Below, piece by piece: positions 26,701 to 38,401 of a stretch of DNA of 64,000 bases; position 1 is the first letter of the stretch; each line of letters starts with the position of its first letter. This DNA comes from Paramacrobiotus metropolitanus (Eukaryota; Tardigrada; Eutardigrada; Parachela; Macrobiotidae). The DNA is taken from the NCBI RefSeq assembly GCF_019649055.1, contig NW_026570240.1:1054001-1118000 (forward strand), read 5' to 3'. A program made the position numbers and the translations under genes. The notes beneath the pieces were generated by a model that saw only the letters and a list, made by a program, of their open reading frames with translations, did not search any database and was not told where the DNA came from.

Positions 26701-28507
26701 ATGTAAGTGACATCACTTTGGCCATTTTGGCCTGTGCTTATCGAATGCGAATATTCTTACTCTGAATTATAGGGATGATTATTATCGAATGAAGAATCAG
26801 TGGAGCACAATTAGTGCGGAGCAGGAGCGGCGGTTTTCCGTATGGCGCGAACGGAAAGATCTTATTGGTACGAAGTGGCTACTTGACCTTATTATCGTCA
26901 GTCAGCTTTTTAAAATCGGATTTGGAGATTTGCTCTTCCGCTGTAGAAAAGGATGTTCACCGAACCGATCGCACTCATCCATTCTTTGAAGGGAAAAGCG
27001 CGGCGCTGAAGGTGATGAATGAGTTGTTGCTGACGTACTGTATGCTGAATTTTGATCTGGGTAAGTGGTTAAATTACGACGCACATCCTGATAGGAATTA
27101 CTGTACTTTACCGACAGTTCTTTGTATTGATTTGCAAATACACTGGTGGTTGATTTCCTTAGGGTATGTGCAAGGCATGTCAGATCTTTTAACACCTGTT
27201 TACGTGGTGATGGATGGGGACGAGGTGGATACTTTTTGGACCTTCAATGGCTTGTTGGAACATGTGGTAGGCGGCTTAGGTTATTACTAGGAAAAGTCTG
27301 CAAATGTTGTCTTTTCAGACACATAATTTTGAAATGTCGAAGCTAATGTATGAGCTGGAAGAAATGGCAACAATCATGAAGTATTTGGATCCCTCATTGA
27401 AAGCATATATGGGTGAGGCTAGCGTCTGTCTGACTTTGTCAGTTCGAGAATCGCATACTCCCGAACGTAGTGGATTCTTGCAATTTCAGATTCTAACGAT
27501 CCCAAGATGTACTTTTGTTTTCGGTGGCTCTTGGTGCAATTTAAACGGGAGTTTAGTTTCGATGATGTGATGCGTTTGTGGGAGGTAATTTTTTTATGGC
27601 GTTTATGGGAGGTCGGTTAACTCCGCAAAACTACGTCCGCGAGACCGAACGCTTTTATATCCACAACAGTATTTGTTGTATGGTTTTTGCCTGAGTTGTC
27701 ATTTGATTCAGATTTTCTGGACCGGCTTCCCGTGTAAAAATTTTCATTTATTATTTGGATACGCAATTTTGGAGGTGGAGAAGAATACCATCGTGGAGAA
27801 CAAGTTTTCCTCGACTGAGATTTTACGGGTATGTGATGAAAGTATGTACTCGTGTAACCGTGTTTAACACTTTCGATTGCGAGCTGAAATTAAAATGTAG
27901 GTATTTTCGTAGTCATGCATTTTTATTTATTTATTTTTTTTAACAAGTTTTCCTCGACTGAGATATTACGGGTATGTGATGAAAGTATGTACTCGTGTAA
28001 CCGTGTTTAACACTTTCGATTGCGAGCTGAAATTAAAATGTAGGTATTTTCGTAGTCATGCAGATTTATTTATTCGTCGTGTTACTCTTGTTTACATCCG
28101 CTGCATGAATTGTTTTGCCATGGAGTGTGATTGTGTTTTTGGAGTGTGAAGGTTTATATTTTAGAAACTGTATAGGTATGATATGGATAGGCTTGTGGAT
28201 AGGGTTAATTCTGTTCTGTTGATAGCATATTAACGATTTGTCGATGAACATCGACTTGGAGCGCACGCTGAAGCTGGCAGAAAGCATTTACCACCAGTTG
28301 ATGGGAGCGGAAGAGTTGCCGACGTCAATACGGAAGATAATTGGCCTGGCTACCGCGTCGGAAACCTCCAACACGCAGGATTACTCCCCAGAGACACCCT
28401 TGTTGCCTCTGTCCAAAGTCAGCTCTTCTAGTAACATTCGTGATAGGTCACCACAGATATGCGACCGCAAGCGGCAGCCATCGGGAACAGATAATTCAAT
28501 TATGTGA
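23761..28507 (+). CDS. TBC1D15: TBC1 domain family member 15/17, Rab GTPase-activating protein (16 exons, 635 aa)
   Basis: TBC1D15/17 proteins stimulate GTP hydrolysis by Rab7-type GTPases and act at mitochondria and in autophagy. Exons: 23761-23811, 24050-24157, 24583-24688, 24770-24808, 24877-25033, 25677-25779, 25852-26046, 26142-26285, 26599-26702, 26773-26867, 26947-27060, 27163-27266, 27319-27412, 27490-27584, 27712-27828, 28226-28507; total 1908 nt, in frame. The N-terminal domain is divergent. The conserved DFEVISI...PPRPPVARRGPLTAQEW linker leads into the TBC domain. The arginine finger lies in IEKDVHRTDRTHPFFEG and the glutamine finger in LGYVQGMSDLLTPVY. Then come MYFCFRWLLVQFKREFSFDD, IFWTGFPCKNFHLLFGYAIL and HINDLSMNIDLERTLKLAES. 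The Ser/Pro-rich tail ends in DNSIM. The first exon is weakly conserved, so the start is probable rather than certain. A duplicated exon end lies in the last intron. Confidence 0.94.
26388..26482. repeat. Degenerate tandem copies of AGACATTTATTTGCT in a TBC1D15 intron
   Basis: Four to five copies of (A)GACATTTATTTGCT or shortened ATTTATTT variants occur in intron 8. It is noncoding. Confidence 0.7.
27801..28062 (+). repeat. Tandem duplication (offset 143 bp) copying the 3' end of an exon plus donor in TBC1D15
   Basis: Positions 27801-27919 recur at 27944-28062 with essentially one mismatch. The copied segment includes the last 25-28 bases of the exon ending at 27828 and its GTATGT donor. The second copy is preceded by a T-rich tract and TAACAAG, so 27948-27971 could be read as a 24-nt exon coding FSSTEILR in the correct phase. 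Confidence 0.85.
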
Positions 28508-29779
28508 AATGAACGGACAAGTTCTTCCTGTGCGTTACCATATTGGTCATCGCTCGTCAGTGGAATTTTGTTCTAGTTAATGCGGAATGTCGATACTTTT
28601 TTGTTTAGAGATCCATATACCGGTTATGCTGAGATGTTCTGTAGTCATTTTCGGCCTTGAATTATGCCTTTGCTTTATGTGGGTTTCGGTTTTGAATTCT
28701 GTGTAGATTTACGATGCATAGTTAATGTTCTGTTTTAGTCGTCTTAATTTTAATTCTCACACGTTTTCTGGAATTAAGCTCGTTACTGCTTGTGCCAAAC
28801 ATTTTGTCGACGTCGTCCATCAGAGGAGCGTGGGTGGTTTCGTAGCTATATATGCCATACTAATTCCCTAAACTCTTGACCAATATTCAATAGTAAAATT
28901 TTTATCACGTGGCTCAAATCACTTCCGGTGTCCATTTCGCGGTCTTTGGTTTTCGTTATGCCCATTAGCAGCCCATATGCAGATACACTTGCATATTTCA
29001 CTTTTTCATACTTTGAAAAGGGAACTAACACGTGCCTATTCAGCTCCGATAGGTAATTTAGCTACTACGGCCGCTGCCGGGTATTGATAAAATGCGCATA
29101 CCCAGCTGAAACTGTGAAACATACGACAATTGTTGACCATGAACTTTGGCATAAGTTTAAAAACTTTGATAATCTAATTCACTATAGTTCTCATGAACGT
29201 TCAGTGTGCACTTTTTATATACTCGTAGAAAACCATGCTTATGGGCGATCGGAAATAATACATTCGCTTGCTTTATATGTGATGCGTGCTACGAACGAAT
29301 GCTGCGCAGCCCATACATAACCGCAGTTACCTATCACCAAAGAGTTCTTTATAACAACATCTTTTAATTTTTGCTTGGAATAGATTCTACTTTTACGTCG
29401 CTGCAAATTTAAGTTTCCTCGTTACAGTGGTGTTGTGATTCATCATGACCACTTCGAGAAAGGCATGTGTTGCGAAGGTTTAATCGGTTCGCTTCTGGTT
29501 TCTTATATCTGTATAGCTACTTATTTTACAACTTTGTAAATCACGACAATTTATACCCACAATAACATCTTATTTCTTGTCAGCAAAAAAAATCCAGAAA
29601 TCTACTGATACTTTTCCGACAATATAAATTAAATAATTTAAGCTCAAACACCCCATAAAATATTTTACAAATAACAGTAAGCGAATGGTATCCTTCTGCT
29701 GTTCGGACACTACATAGTTCGGTCAAAAGAACAAAAATCTATTCTTACAGCTTAAAATTAATCAGCGGTTGGTTAATGA
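28508..29779. other. Convergent intergenic region
   Basis: About 1.3 kb lies between TBC1D15 (+) and the relaxin-like peptide gene (-). I see no convincing gene; a 78-codon open frame at 29084-29320 has no family features. One TACTCGTA copy lies at 29220. Confidence 0.5.
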
Positions 29780-31098
29780 TCATCGATTACGGCATATTTC
29801 TTTGAGAGCCGCAAGGTCGCAGTTATGGAGCGCGGATGGGAGAACGTTGTTGTACTTGCGTGGTGGGCGGGAGCGCGGGCTGATGTTGCGCGAGCGACGC
29901 CGGTACAGTCCGCTGCGAGCGATAACATCTTGCTGCAGATACTCGTCGATCAGCTGCACCAGCTGATTCTCCTCCCTCTGTTCCGCTGCCGGTGAAGCTT
30001 CCAATTTCGGCTCCTCTGGAAGAACCAAAACGGCGATCATGAAAGATGGAATTTATAAAATGAGTGGTCACTATCACATATTCGCAGCAATATGTGTCAC
30101 CTATACTTACAATACATCGGCGACATTAGTAAGCTCTTGAATCGTTATACTACGTTACGTACTCGCTTCGATATTAACGTTCATTGCATGTTTACCGTAC
30201 ATAAGCAGCAATGACCTTTTATCAGTCAAAACATCCCTAAGAGCTTGCGGGCAGTTTTATTTGTTATCACTTGGTACTAATTCATTTGTTCCGTTATATT
30301 ATGATTATGCAACCACTTAAATATAAAATTAATGTACTATTGGTCTGTACAGTCTGTACGTATTGTAGGTGGTGACTGGTGTAGTAAGTTGTTGTCAGTC
30401 AATACTGCTGGGAAAGTATTTTTATCTTTTACCTTCATACTCCAACACATCTTCATCCGACACCAATGTTCGCATTGGCAACAGCTGACTTCCGGAAATA
30501 CCGCGCAGGCGTCCCAGGAAACCATTTGGTTCCACACTACGCTTACGCAAATGGCTGCAGTACCGCGTAAAAGCTGCAACAACAACCACCGAATTCTTTG
30601 TGAGCCGCTTTTACTTATGTGACGCCAAGATTAATGCAGACCGATTGTTGCCTACTTGCCACTATAGAGATTACGCAATTAAATCCCTACAGTTGGCTGG
30701 GAGATAAATACAGTATAACAAGTCAAACAAGGAAGAATAATCAAATAACATGAGGATTCATCGCTGCATGTTTCGAAATATGTTTTAGCATTTTCCGCTA
30801 TCCTAACATTAGGGTAGGTTAGACAAGTAGACGACTGGAAAACCGATATTTAACCGATATCAACGCCCTTATGCAGATTGTCGGATAAATTAGACCACAA
30901 TAACTAAATAAAAAATGTTCATAAAATTTTGTACTTTATAAACGTATTGCAAAATGATGGTATTTTCTAAAGAAGAACTACTAACTTACTACGGGCAACT
31001 TCGCGGTCGCATGAGATCGATGCCACCGGCTGAACGTGACCAATCCACAACAGAGCCACAATTAGCCCAGCTGCCTGCACTTTCCCACGATAGTCCAT
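29780..31098 (-). CDS. Relaxin/insulin-like prohormone with a reduced cysteine set (3 exons, 161 aa)
   Basis: Exons: 30990-31098, 30433-30573, 29780-30015; total 486 nt, phases close. Residues 1 to about 27 form a signal peptide (hydrophobic core LIVALLWIGHV). A B-chain-like segment CDREVARTFTRYC follows, with the family spacing C-X11-C and an R-x-x-x-R pattern like relaxin B chains. Then comes a basic cleavage site (HLRKRS), an acidic connecting peptide of about 80 residues with more basic clusters (YRRRSRN, RPPRK), and a C-terminal segment ending in CDLAALKEIC. That segment has the C-X8-C spacing of the second half of an insulin A chain. The A chain normally begins CC-x3-C; here the two adjacent Cys appear to be replaced (SALHNC). 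I infer a divergent insulin-superfamily member. A two-chain neuropeptide unrelated to insulin cannot be excluded. Confidence 0.66.
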
Positions 31099-32416
31099 TA
31101 TAAATAATGCAAGCAACACAATTTATCGAACACAGCTCCGGCCAGAGATGTGGGAATCTCTTTTGTGGGAAAAGGTTACCAACCGACTTATTACAACTCG
31201 TTGTACTTTAAGAGTTCAGTGTAACCTGATACAAGAAAATGATTTCGCAATGCGCGCAAAACATCCAGCAATTTTACTAACCACATAGAAAATTGGCGAA
31301 ACTCATCGGTATTTTATATGTGTTGACAGTGTTGTGCATAACACCGGATCGGTAAGAAATTCCTAGCGATGCGCGTGGTGGACAGTCACATTTGCCGTTT
31401 GTCGTCACTGTGGTATGACCAGTGATCACGCTTACGGCCGCAAATACATTGCATTATACGGCAATATGACAACGATCACGATGTCGCCACACATGCGACG
31501 CTAAAGAATGAAGCATTCATTACTGTTGTAACTTGTAACCAAATTCAGACAGCAGAGGCATATGATATTTTTGTAAACTGTAATGAAATCATTAGGATTT
31601 TTCGTACATACCTAGCATACCGATCATCCAAGCATGATTTAATTGTTTTTGCCAAAAAAACCAAATGGCTAGAATTTAAACAATACGTGAAAAATGTCAC
31701 AATTACTAGAAAGGTCAACCAGAAAACAAACGCATGCACTTTTTCGTCACATAGAAGATAGCTGATTCGCATCACACGCTCAAACGGATTTTAAACCTGT
31801 ATTATTTTATATTAGATTTACACCCATACGAAAAATTTAATATCGGAAAAGTGGCGTTTTGGCAGAGCAACTGGTTTACGTTAAAGGGATTAATGCTTCT
31901 TTACATAAATCAGTACTGTCTGGCATTTCGAGGCAACACTGCCTCAGGATCAGGATGAATATGAATAAAAATAATTGTTTGCAAATTAACGGAATTTTTT
32001 ATGTTGCAAGCAGAAGCTAATCACATTAAAAGAAGCAAACTTCCGGAACGAGGTATTCAAATTCCGCAAACCGGAATTCTACAGATAAGTTATTTCTGCC
32101 TCTCCGGAGTGAATCCGATCGACTATTTTGTCAAATGCTCCTAATAGCCCTCACGAGCAATAACAACACTATCGGCGCATCGGATCTCACTACGTACGTT
32201 AGTGCATTAGTGACGCAAACAACACAGAGGTTGCTGTATAAAGCGTGATTCCAAAAACCAAAATTTATTTGAGCATTTTTGTACAAATTGCACCAACATC
32301 TTGCACACACAATGCACTGTACGTCGTGCGCGCGCCGCGCTTACGCATACTGTATAGTAGAAACAGAAGCGGCTTTGATTACAACTTCTTATCACATCGG
32401 GAGTTTAGGCAAACTA
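31099..32416. other. Intergenic region between POLR3A 3' end and the relaxin-like gene
   Basis: About 1.3 kb of AT-rich sequence. It should contain the promoter of the relaxin-like gene (minus strand, reading away to the left) and the POLR3A 3' UTR. No other gene is supported. Confidence 0.5.
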
Positions 32417-35400
32417 TCAGGACATGGCACTTATGTTAAAGGTCTTCTTTAAATCATTGGCCCCCGGTCGACAGCTGCTGGTCTTGGGCAGTATTTTACA
32501 TATTCCGGTTCCCACTCGAACATCTTGTCCCAGAATGACGGACTCGCTGACACCGCAGATATCGTCCGTTACACCGTAATACGCTGCATCGTACAAGTGG
32601 TCCACGGTCTGTTCAAAAGACGCCAACATCAGCGCCGAATCCTTCATTTTCGCCATGCCGTACCGCGTGAAACCATAAAGATTACCCTAAAACAGCGCGT
32701 ATACAACATTTTCCTTCTGAAAACCAGCTAAAAACGAGCGACACAAGATAGAAGATTCTCAGAAACCACACTGATGAACTAACCCTGGCGGTCATTGTGT
32801 CAGCCAGCAAGGAATAGTGACGCCAGTCGATGCTCATTCCGTGACTTTTCATCGTGTACATCACTTCCTGAATAATCGAAGCTCGTCCGGCTTCAACGCC
32901 AAGAACGCGAAATATCTCCATACAGTTGTTAGTGTATGTCTTGTTGCTGTTGACACCTAATTAACAGCAAACCATAAATATTTAAGTAAACTTGCGAATG
33001 ATTCAAGATTTTTACTCGTCGTCAAAAATTATAAAATAAGACATGTACAACACACACCGGAAAAACATACAAAAATGATAAGAATTAACGCAATTCAAAA
33101 TGCCGGTGCAGCGTCCAGGCATGCTATCTAGACAAGTACCTTGCAAGCCAAGAACAGCGCGCAGATCGGTACCATCGACCAGCAAACGGTAGCCATCGTC
33201 CTCTGTTTGTTTGTGGATTACTGCTCGCGATGCTGTTGGCAAACCCTACGATTGTTCGTTGCGATAATTCAACCTGTCCTACCCTTTTCAAATGTGTACG
33301 TACACACATGCAAACTTCAAAGTCGTTAATGAACAACATTTTAGCAACGTTAAGCAAAATAAACCCATGAACAAATAAAAACTCACCGCTACAACAATTT
33401 CCCCGGCCAGGCGACGCAGTTCATGAGCCCTGCCCAAAAACGCCGACTTTCGATCCACCTTTTTTCCCTTAAAATCGTCATCATTGATCAGCGCCTTCAC
33501 AATCCAGTTCCCATAGCACTCCACATCCCGAATAAGTTTCGAAGTCTTGGGATGAGTCTTCAAGATCACCGCGATTTTCTGCGCATTAACCGGCAGCAAC
33601 AAAGATCTAATGATATCTTTGGCCAATTCAAACACTACTGCGATCTGATCCTCCGACAACACGTCGCTCATAATCAGAGTCACATCCGACAACATAGTGC
33701 GTTCCAGCTGCGCTTTAACCAGACGCGCAAACCTTTCGTCGACTTTATTTGTCAGAAACGTAGTTATGATCGGCGTGCGAATGTTCGTCGTGGCGTTAAT
33801 AATCTCCGTGATGCGCGGTACTCCCAAAGTGATATTCATAGAGGCAACTCCCGCAAAGTGGAATGTCTTCAGGGTCATCTGTGTTCCCGGCTCACCAATA
33901 CTCTGTGAACACAACGCACCCACTGCTGTACCGGGCTCCACGTGGGATTTGATGCGCTTTTGAATACACAGTCCAAAAAACCCATTCAACTGCTTCTCGA
34001 TTACATGGTGACGGTACAGTCGGTCGTCGCACTGGACATCGGAGTGGCTGACTGGGCCATAGCGTTCTTCGTCGGCATCCATCTTGGCCATCTTTTTCTT
34101 TAAAAATTCTTCAAGGTTATTTAAGAAGTACTTAACTTCGCTGCTGGATTCCGCAAAGGTTTGGCCGCCAAGCTTTACAACCATAGTGGGTACAGCGCGA
34201 TCCCAATGCATCTTAACTTCCCAGCGTGACAAGTGTTTATCCAAGCCTAAAAGAAAACAACCTATCCTGTATATAAATGTGATATTCTAAGTTGCCCAGC
34301 ACGGCAAAAATCAATGAAAAACTACATAAGTATTCGTATTTTGTATGGTTTAAAAGTAGGAAGATCACAATATTTTCGAAACACCCAGTAAAAATGGGAC
34401 AGAAGTGATCGAGATATGTACGTGAATTGAAAGGGTAAATGCTGATCGCATGGCGCCACCGGTGTTCGAGATCAATCGGGTAATCTTCGTCCTCTATCGA
34501 TGCAGGATCCAGACCGTCCTCGCCGAACCGCAACTGTATTACTTCGTTGACGGAATTTCTCACGGTTCGATCATAGTGAACGATGACATCTTCCAGGCAT
34601 TTAATTAGTCGTCGCTGCATGTATCCGGTCTCCGCCGTTTTCACTGCAGTGTCCACCAGACCCTCGCGACCGGCCATGGTATGGAAAAAAAACTCTGAGG
34701 GTGTCAGTCCGCTGAAAAAGCTATTCTCCACGAATCCTTTGGCCAAGGGCTCTTTGGAGTAGCGCGGCACGGTCGGCAGGGAGCGATCTTCGAATCCATT
34801 GGGAATACGCTTACCGCTAATCACTTGTTGACCGACACAGACAGCCATTTGCGAGATATTGATAACAGATCCTGTTGAAACACGTGCACGCAAATTAATC
34901 TGTTTGTCACGACACCAGCTTCGAAAACAACACAAAGCATGCTCCACTACAATTTTTTCAGCTAAACCCTGATATTTTACGAAGACATCGAATAAACAAA
35001 ATCCCGGGATTCCCTTGCGGTATTATAATCAAAATGCTTCATTTTCAAAGATTAAGTATCATATAGTGTCACATCCCCTGATTTAATTCTCTTATATGAT
35101 GACAGACTTGAGTATTATCCTACCTTTAGAACCACATTGGGCCATAATTAGTGGAGCGTTCGTTTTTGGTAAAGAGTCAAAGCAAATTTTCCCCATCCGA
35201 TCGCGCACAGTAGATAATTCTTGGACCATCCCAGATTCCAGGGTTTCCTCTTTAGTGCAACCTACAATGGTTTTAGGGAAAACAAGCGCATGATATCGGT
35301 GACGAAAAGAACACGTTTTCAGCGCTAAACAAGCAGGCTCGTGATTTATAATCCGGAATGCAGAATCGTATGTTAGTATATTATCACTACATACCAGGTC

Positions 35401-38400
35401 TGTTCTCCAACACTCCACGTTTAAGCTGGTCAATAAGATCTTCGCATTTCCTGTAAGCCGCTTTAATATGCTCCTTCTTGGTTTGAATCAACGCGGCACT
35501 AGGTGACACGTCTTCGATTCCAATGGAGAACCCTCTGTGGGTTAAAAAATACGCCGTAACCCGCGTGAGACGATATATGACATCGGCGGCATAAGCGCTT
35601 CCGCAGTCATGGAACAAATGACAAAACAAATTCTTTCTCGAGCCCGTGCCCACATTATTCTTATCGAACGTCCCGGCCATTAACTCGCCGTTATGAATAA
35701 CCAAAAATGAATCATTGCTACAAAGATCTTCATTTTTCGTGTAATTCTTTCCTTTCGTCCGGACATTCAAAAATCCGGAAAGTTCGTGCGCGTTTTTCCC
35801 ATAACCGCGTTCGCGATTAGGGCACAGCACCACACTGAGCACTTGCTTTCCGGTCCAAAGTTTTTCCGGCTTGACGATAGCCGGTAGTGGCCAGTCGATT
35901 TTTAAAGTCCGCTCTTTTCCCACTAGCATCTGCGAGACCAACTGATCGAATTCTGCCCGCGTGAAGAAATTATCTTTGTTGGATAGCAGATACGAGCCAG
36001 TAATGAAGTCCTGGTGGGCACCGATAATGACTTCCCCATTGCGGGGTGTCAAGATATTTTTGGTTGACAACATCAGTGTCTCCGCTTCCGCTCGGGCCGG
36101 ATATGTCTGCGGGACATGGACGTTCATTTCATCGCCGTCAAAGTCGGCGTTATACGGCGTGCAGACACACTCGTTGAAGCGCAGGGTACGCGACGGCAGC
36201 ACGCGGGCCTTATGGCACATAATACTCATTTTATGCAGCGAAGGCTGGCGATTGAACAATACAGGGTCTCCATTTTGTAGGTGTCGTTCGACCACATCGC
36301 CAATTTGCAAAGCATGAGCCTGTTCTCTAGCAATTTTCTCATTGTGCAGGTTAATGGAATAGGAACTGCCGTCCAATTGGCATTTGGTAATTTTGTCAGC
36401 GCCCGGATGCTTCTGCGAGCCATTCCGCACCAGTATCCGCATGGTCTCAATATTCTTTTCCGTGACGTGGATGGGAAAGGTCAGAATTTTGGCCATATAC
36501 ACCGGTATGCCCACTTCATCCAGTCGCAAATTAGGATCAGGACTAATTACGGTGCGCCCCGAGAAATTCACTCGTTTTCCGTTGAGATTTCCACGGAACC
36601 GACCCTGTTTTCCCTTGAGACGTTGCTCAAAGCCCTTCGAGGGCTTGGCGAATGCTGTGCCCGCCGAGCCGGAAACGGGATCCTTTGCTGAACCATTCAA
36701 CACCTTATTATAGTTCCACTGCATATTCTCCCAGCTTTCCAGATTACTCCGCACCGGATCGCGATCAATTTTCTCTTTAAGAAGCTGGTTCCAGTGCAGT
36801 ACACCGGAAATTGCTACAGTGATGTCATCCTGGTTAACGGTGCCCTCTTCCTGCATCACCGTGGGCCGAATCGGAACAGGTGGAAACTGTAGACAACTCA
36901 TTAAAAAGCTTTCCGGACTGATTTTTCCGCACAGTAATAACGGATGGTCTTGCAGGGGGATTTTTCGCAGAACTTTCAGCACGTAGACCGGATTTAATAA
37001 AATCTGTAGGGCATAACTGGGTGTGTTACATAAACAAATCCGCTAATTTGAGTATCAGTCTTAAATTACCAAATTACCTTGGCTGTGCCCAGATCAGCAC
37101 GGGGTTGATCGCCCGTACCGGGTTCCAGTGATGGCACATCAGCCGTGTGTACAATGTGGGGAAGTAATTTCCGCTGGGTGGCGGCCGGTCGCAGTACATC
37201 CATCACCATGCGGTAATAGCCGAAACGCCGAATGTCCGTCTGCGTTGCCAAACAATACTGACATATTTTCTGCTTTTTGCACAATTCCACGATTTTTTTT
37301 CGTAAGTCTTTTTTGGCGGCTAAAGTCATCGGTTTGTTGGCTTTCGAAAGGTAAGAGATCCGTTGCGGCCCATGCAACAATACGCGACTGCAGCTCTAAC
37401 AAAATGAAACCAATCGTATAAATAAATTGTTTACGACACTCGAAACAAATAAGACAAAACCATTCAGGAACCAGCAAAAAGCATTCAGACAATACTAAGA
37501 AATTTAACGCACAAAATCGAAGCAAAAACCCAGCGCGCCAAAAACATTAGCAATATAAACAAAAACTTTCCCAATTTTATTTTCATTTCTGTTACGGGAA
37601 AAAAATCAGAATAAAGAAACTCCAAAAAATATGCAAAATCCCATAAGCGTTGATTACTTAAATAAACAACATAAAAACATTCTACGCACTGCGATGTAAC
37701 AGAATAATCCGTCAGTACAATCACTACAGTGTTCAACGCAACAAAGCGCACTTACCTGACAAACAGACTGCATGATCTGGAAAACATTTTTGAAGTATCC
37801 CATATGGAAAAGCGGATAATACAGCTGCAAATGGCCAAAATGTCCCGGACATTCCGCCATCTGTTTCCCACACGTGCCGCACTTTTTGGCGCGCAGATTG
37901 ACGCCCTGCAAAGCAGACAACGTTCCAGCTGTTCCCTACTTGCACAGTATGCCGTTGAGATGGGCCCGTACCATTTTGGGATCCAGTAATCCGTGACTGG
38001 GCATATCCCAAGAGCTGCCGTTCTGCACAGCCAGCGTGTTCAGATGAACGTCCACAACGCTCTGTGACCGGATCTCCGCATCACTCTGGGGTCCGAAAGT
38101 GATGGCGGAGCTGTGAATGCAGATGCAGTTAAAGGAACGAACGCAGCTAGCGATGCCGTGGCACTTACAGTCGCGCCGGGGGAATGCGATTGGTGGAGAA
38201 CGCGTCGCCGGTTCCCGATGTCGTCAGACAGTGCAGTTTCTGCATCGTCGACTGCGACGCCGGCGCAGGGCGGGGAGCGAAAGGCGGTCGCGTACCCGGG
38301 GGAAGAAACTGCGGCCGTCCGGACATAGCGTGGGGGCTCTGCGGATTGGGGCTGGAGAGACTCATTTTGCGATCGCGGGGTTCCATGCTGACATCAGCCA

Positions 38401-38401
38401 T
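32417..38401 (-). CDS. POLR3A: RNA polymerase III largest subunit RPC1 (11 exons, about 1481 aa)
   Basis: This is the catalytic subunit of Pol III, which makes tRNA, 5S rRNA and other small RNAs. Exons: 38169-38401, 37972-38110, 37756-37905, 37078-37395, 35395-37003, 35124-35261, 34422-34871, 33387-34246, 33140-33245, 32784-32956, 32417-32686; total 4446 nt, in frame. Visible landmarks are the clamp-head zinc site [42 protein letters not shown], the catalytic aspartate loop [34 protein letters not shown] (bridge-helix region), [20 protein letters not shown] (trigger loop) and [20 protein letters not shown]. Pol III identity rests on the start [26 protein letters not shown], and the end [17 protein letters not shown]. 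The N-terminus has an extra Pro/Ser-rich segment of about 55 residues before the conserved start. Human RPC1 has 1390 residues. Confidence 0.96.

Noticed and set aside
29780-30040. Elevenin-type neuropeptide for the C-X8-C ending
   Set aside because: The spacing fits elevenin, but the residues do not match its motif. The upstream C-X11-C segment, basic sites and acidic connecting peptide fit an insulin/relaxin prohormone better.
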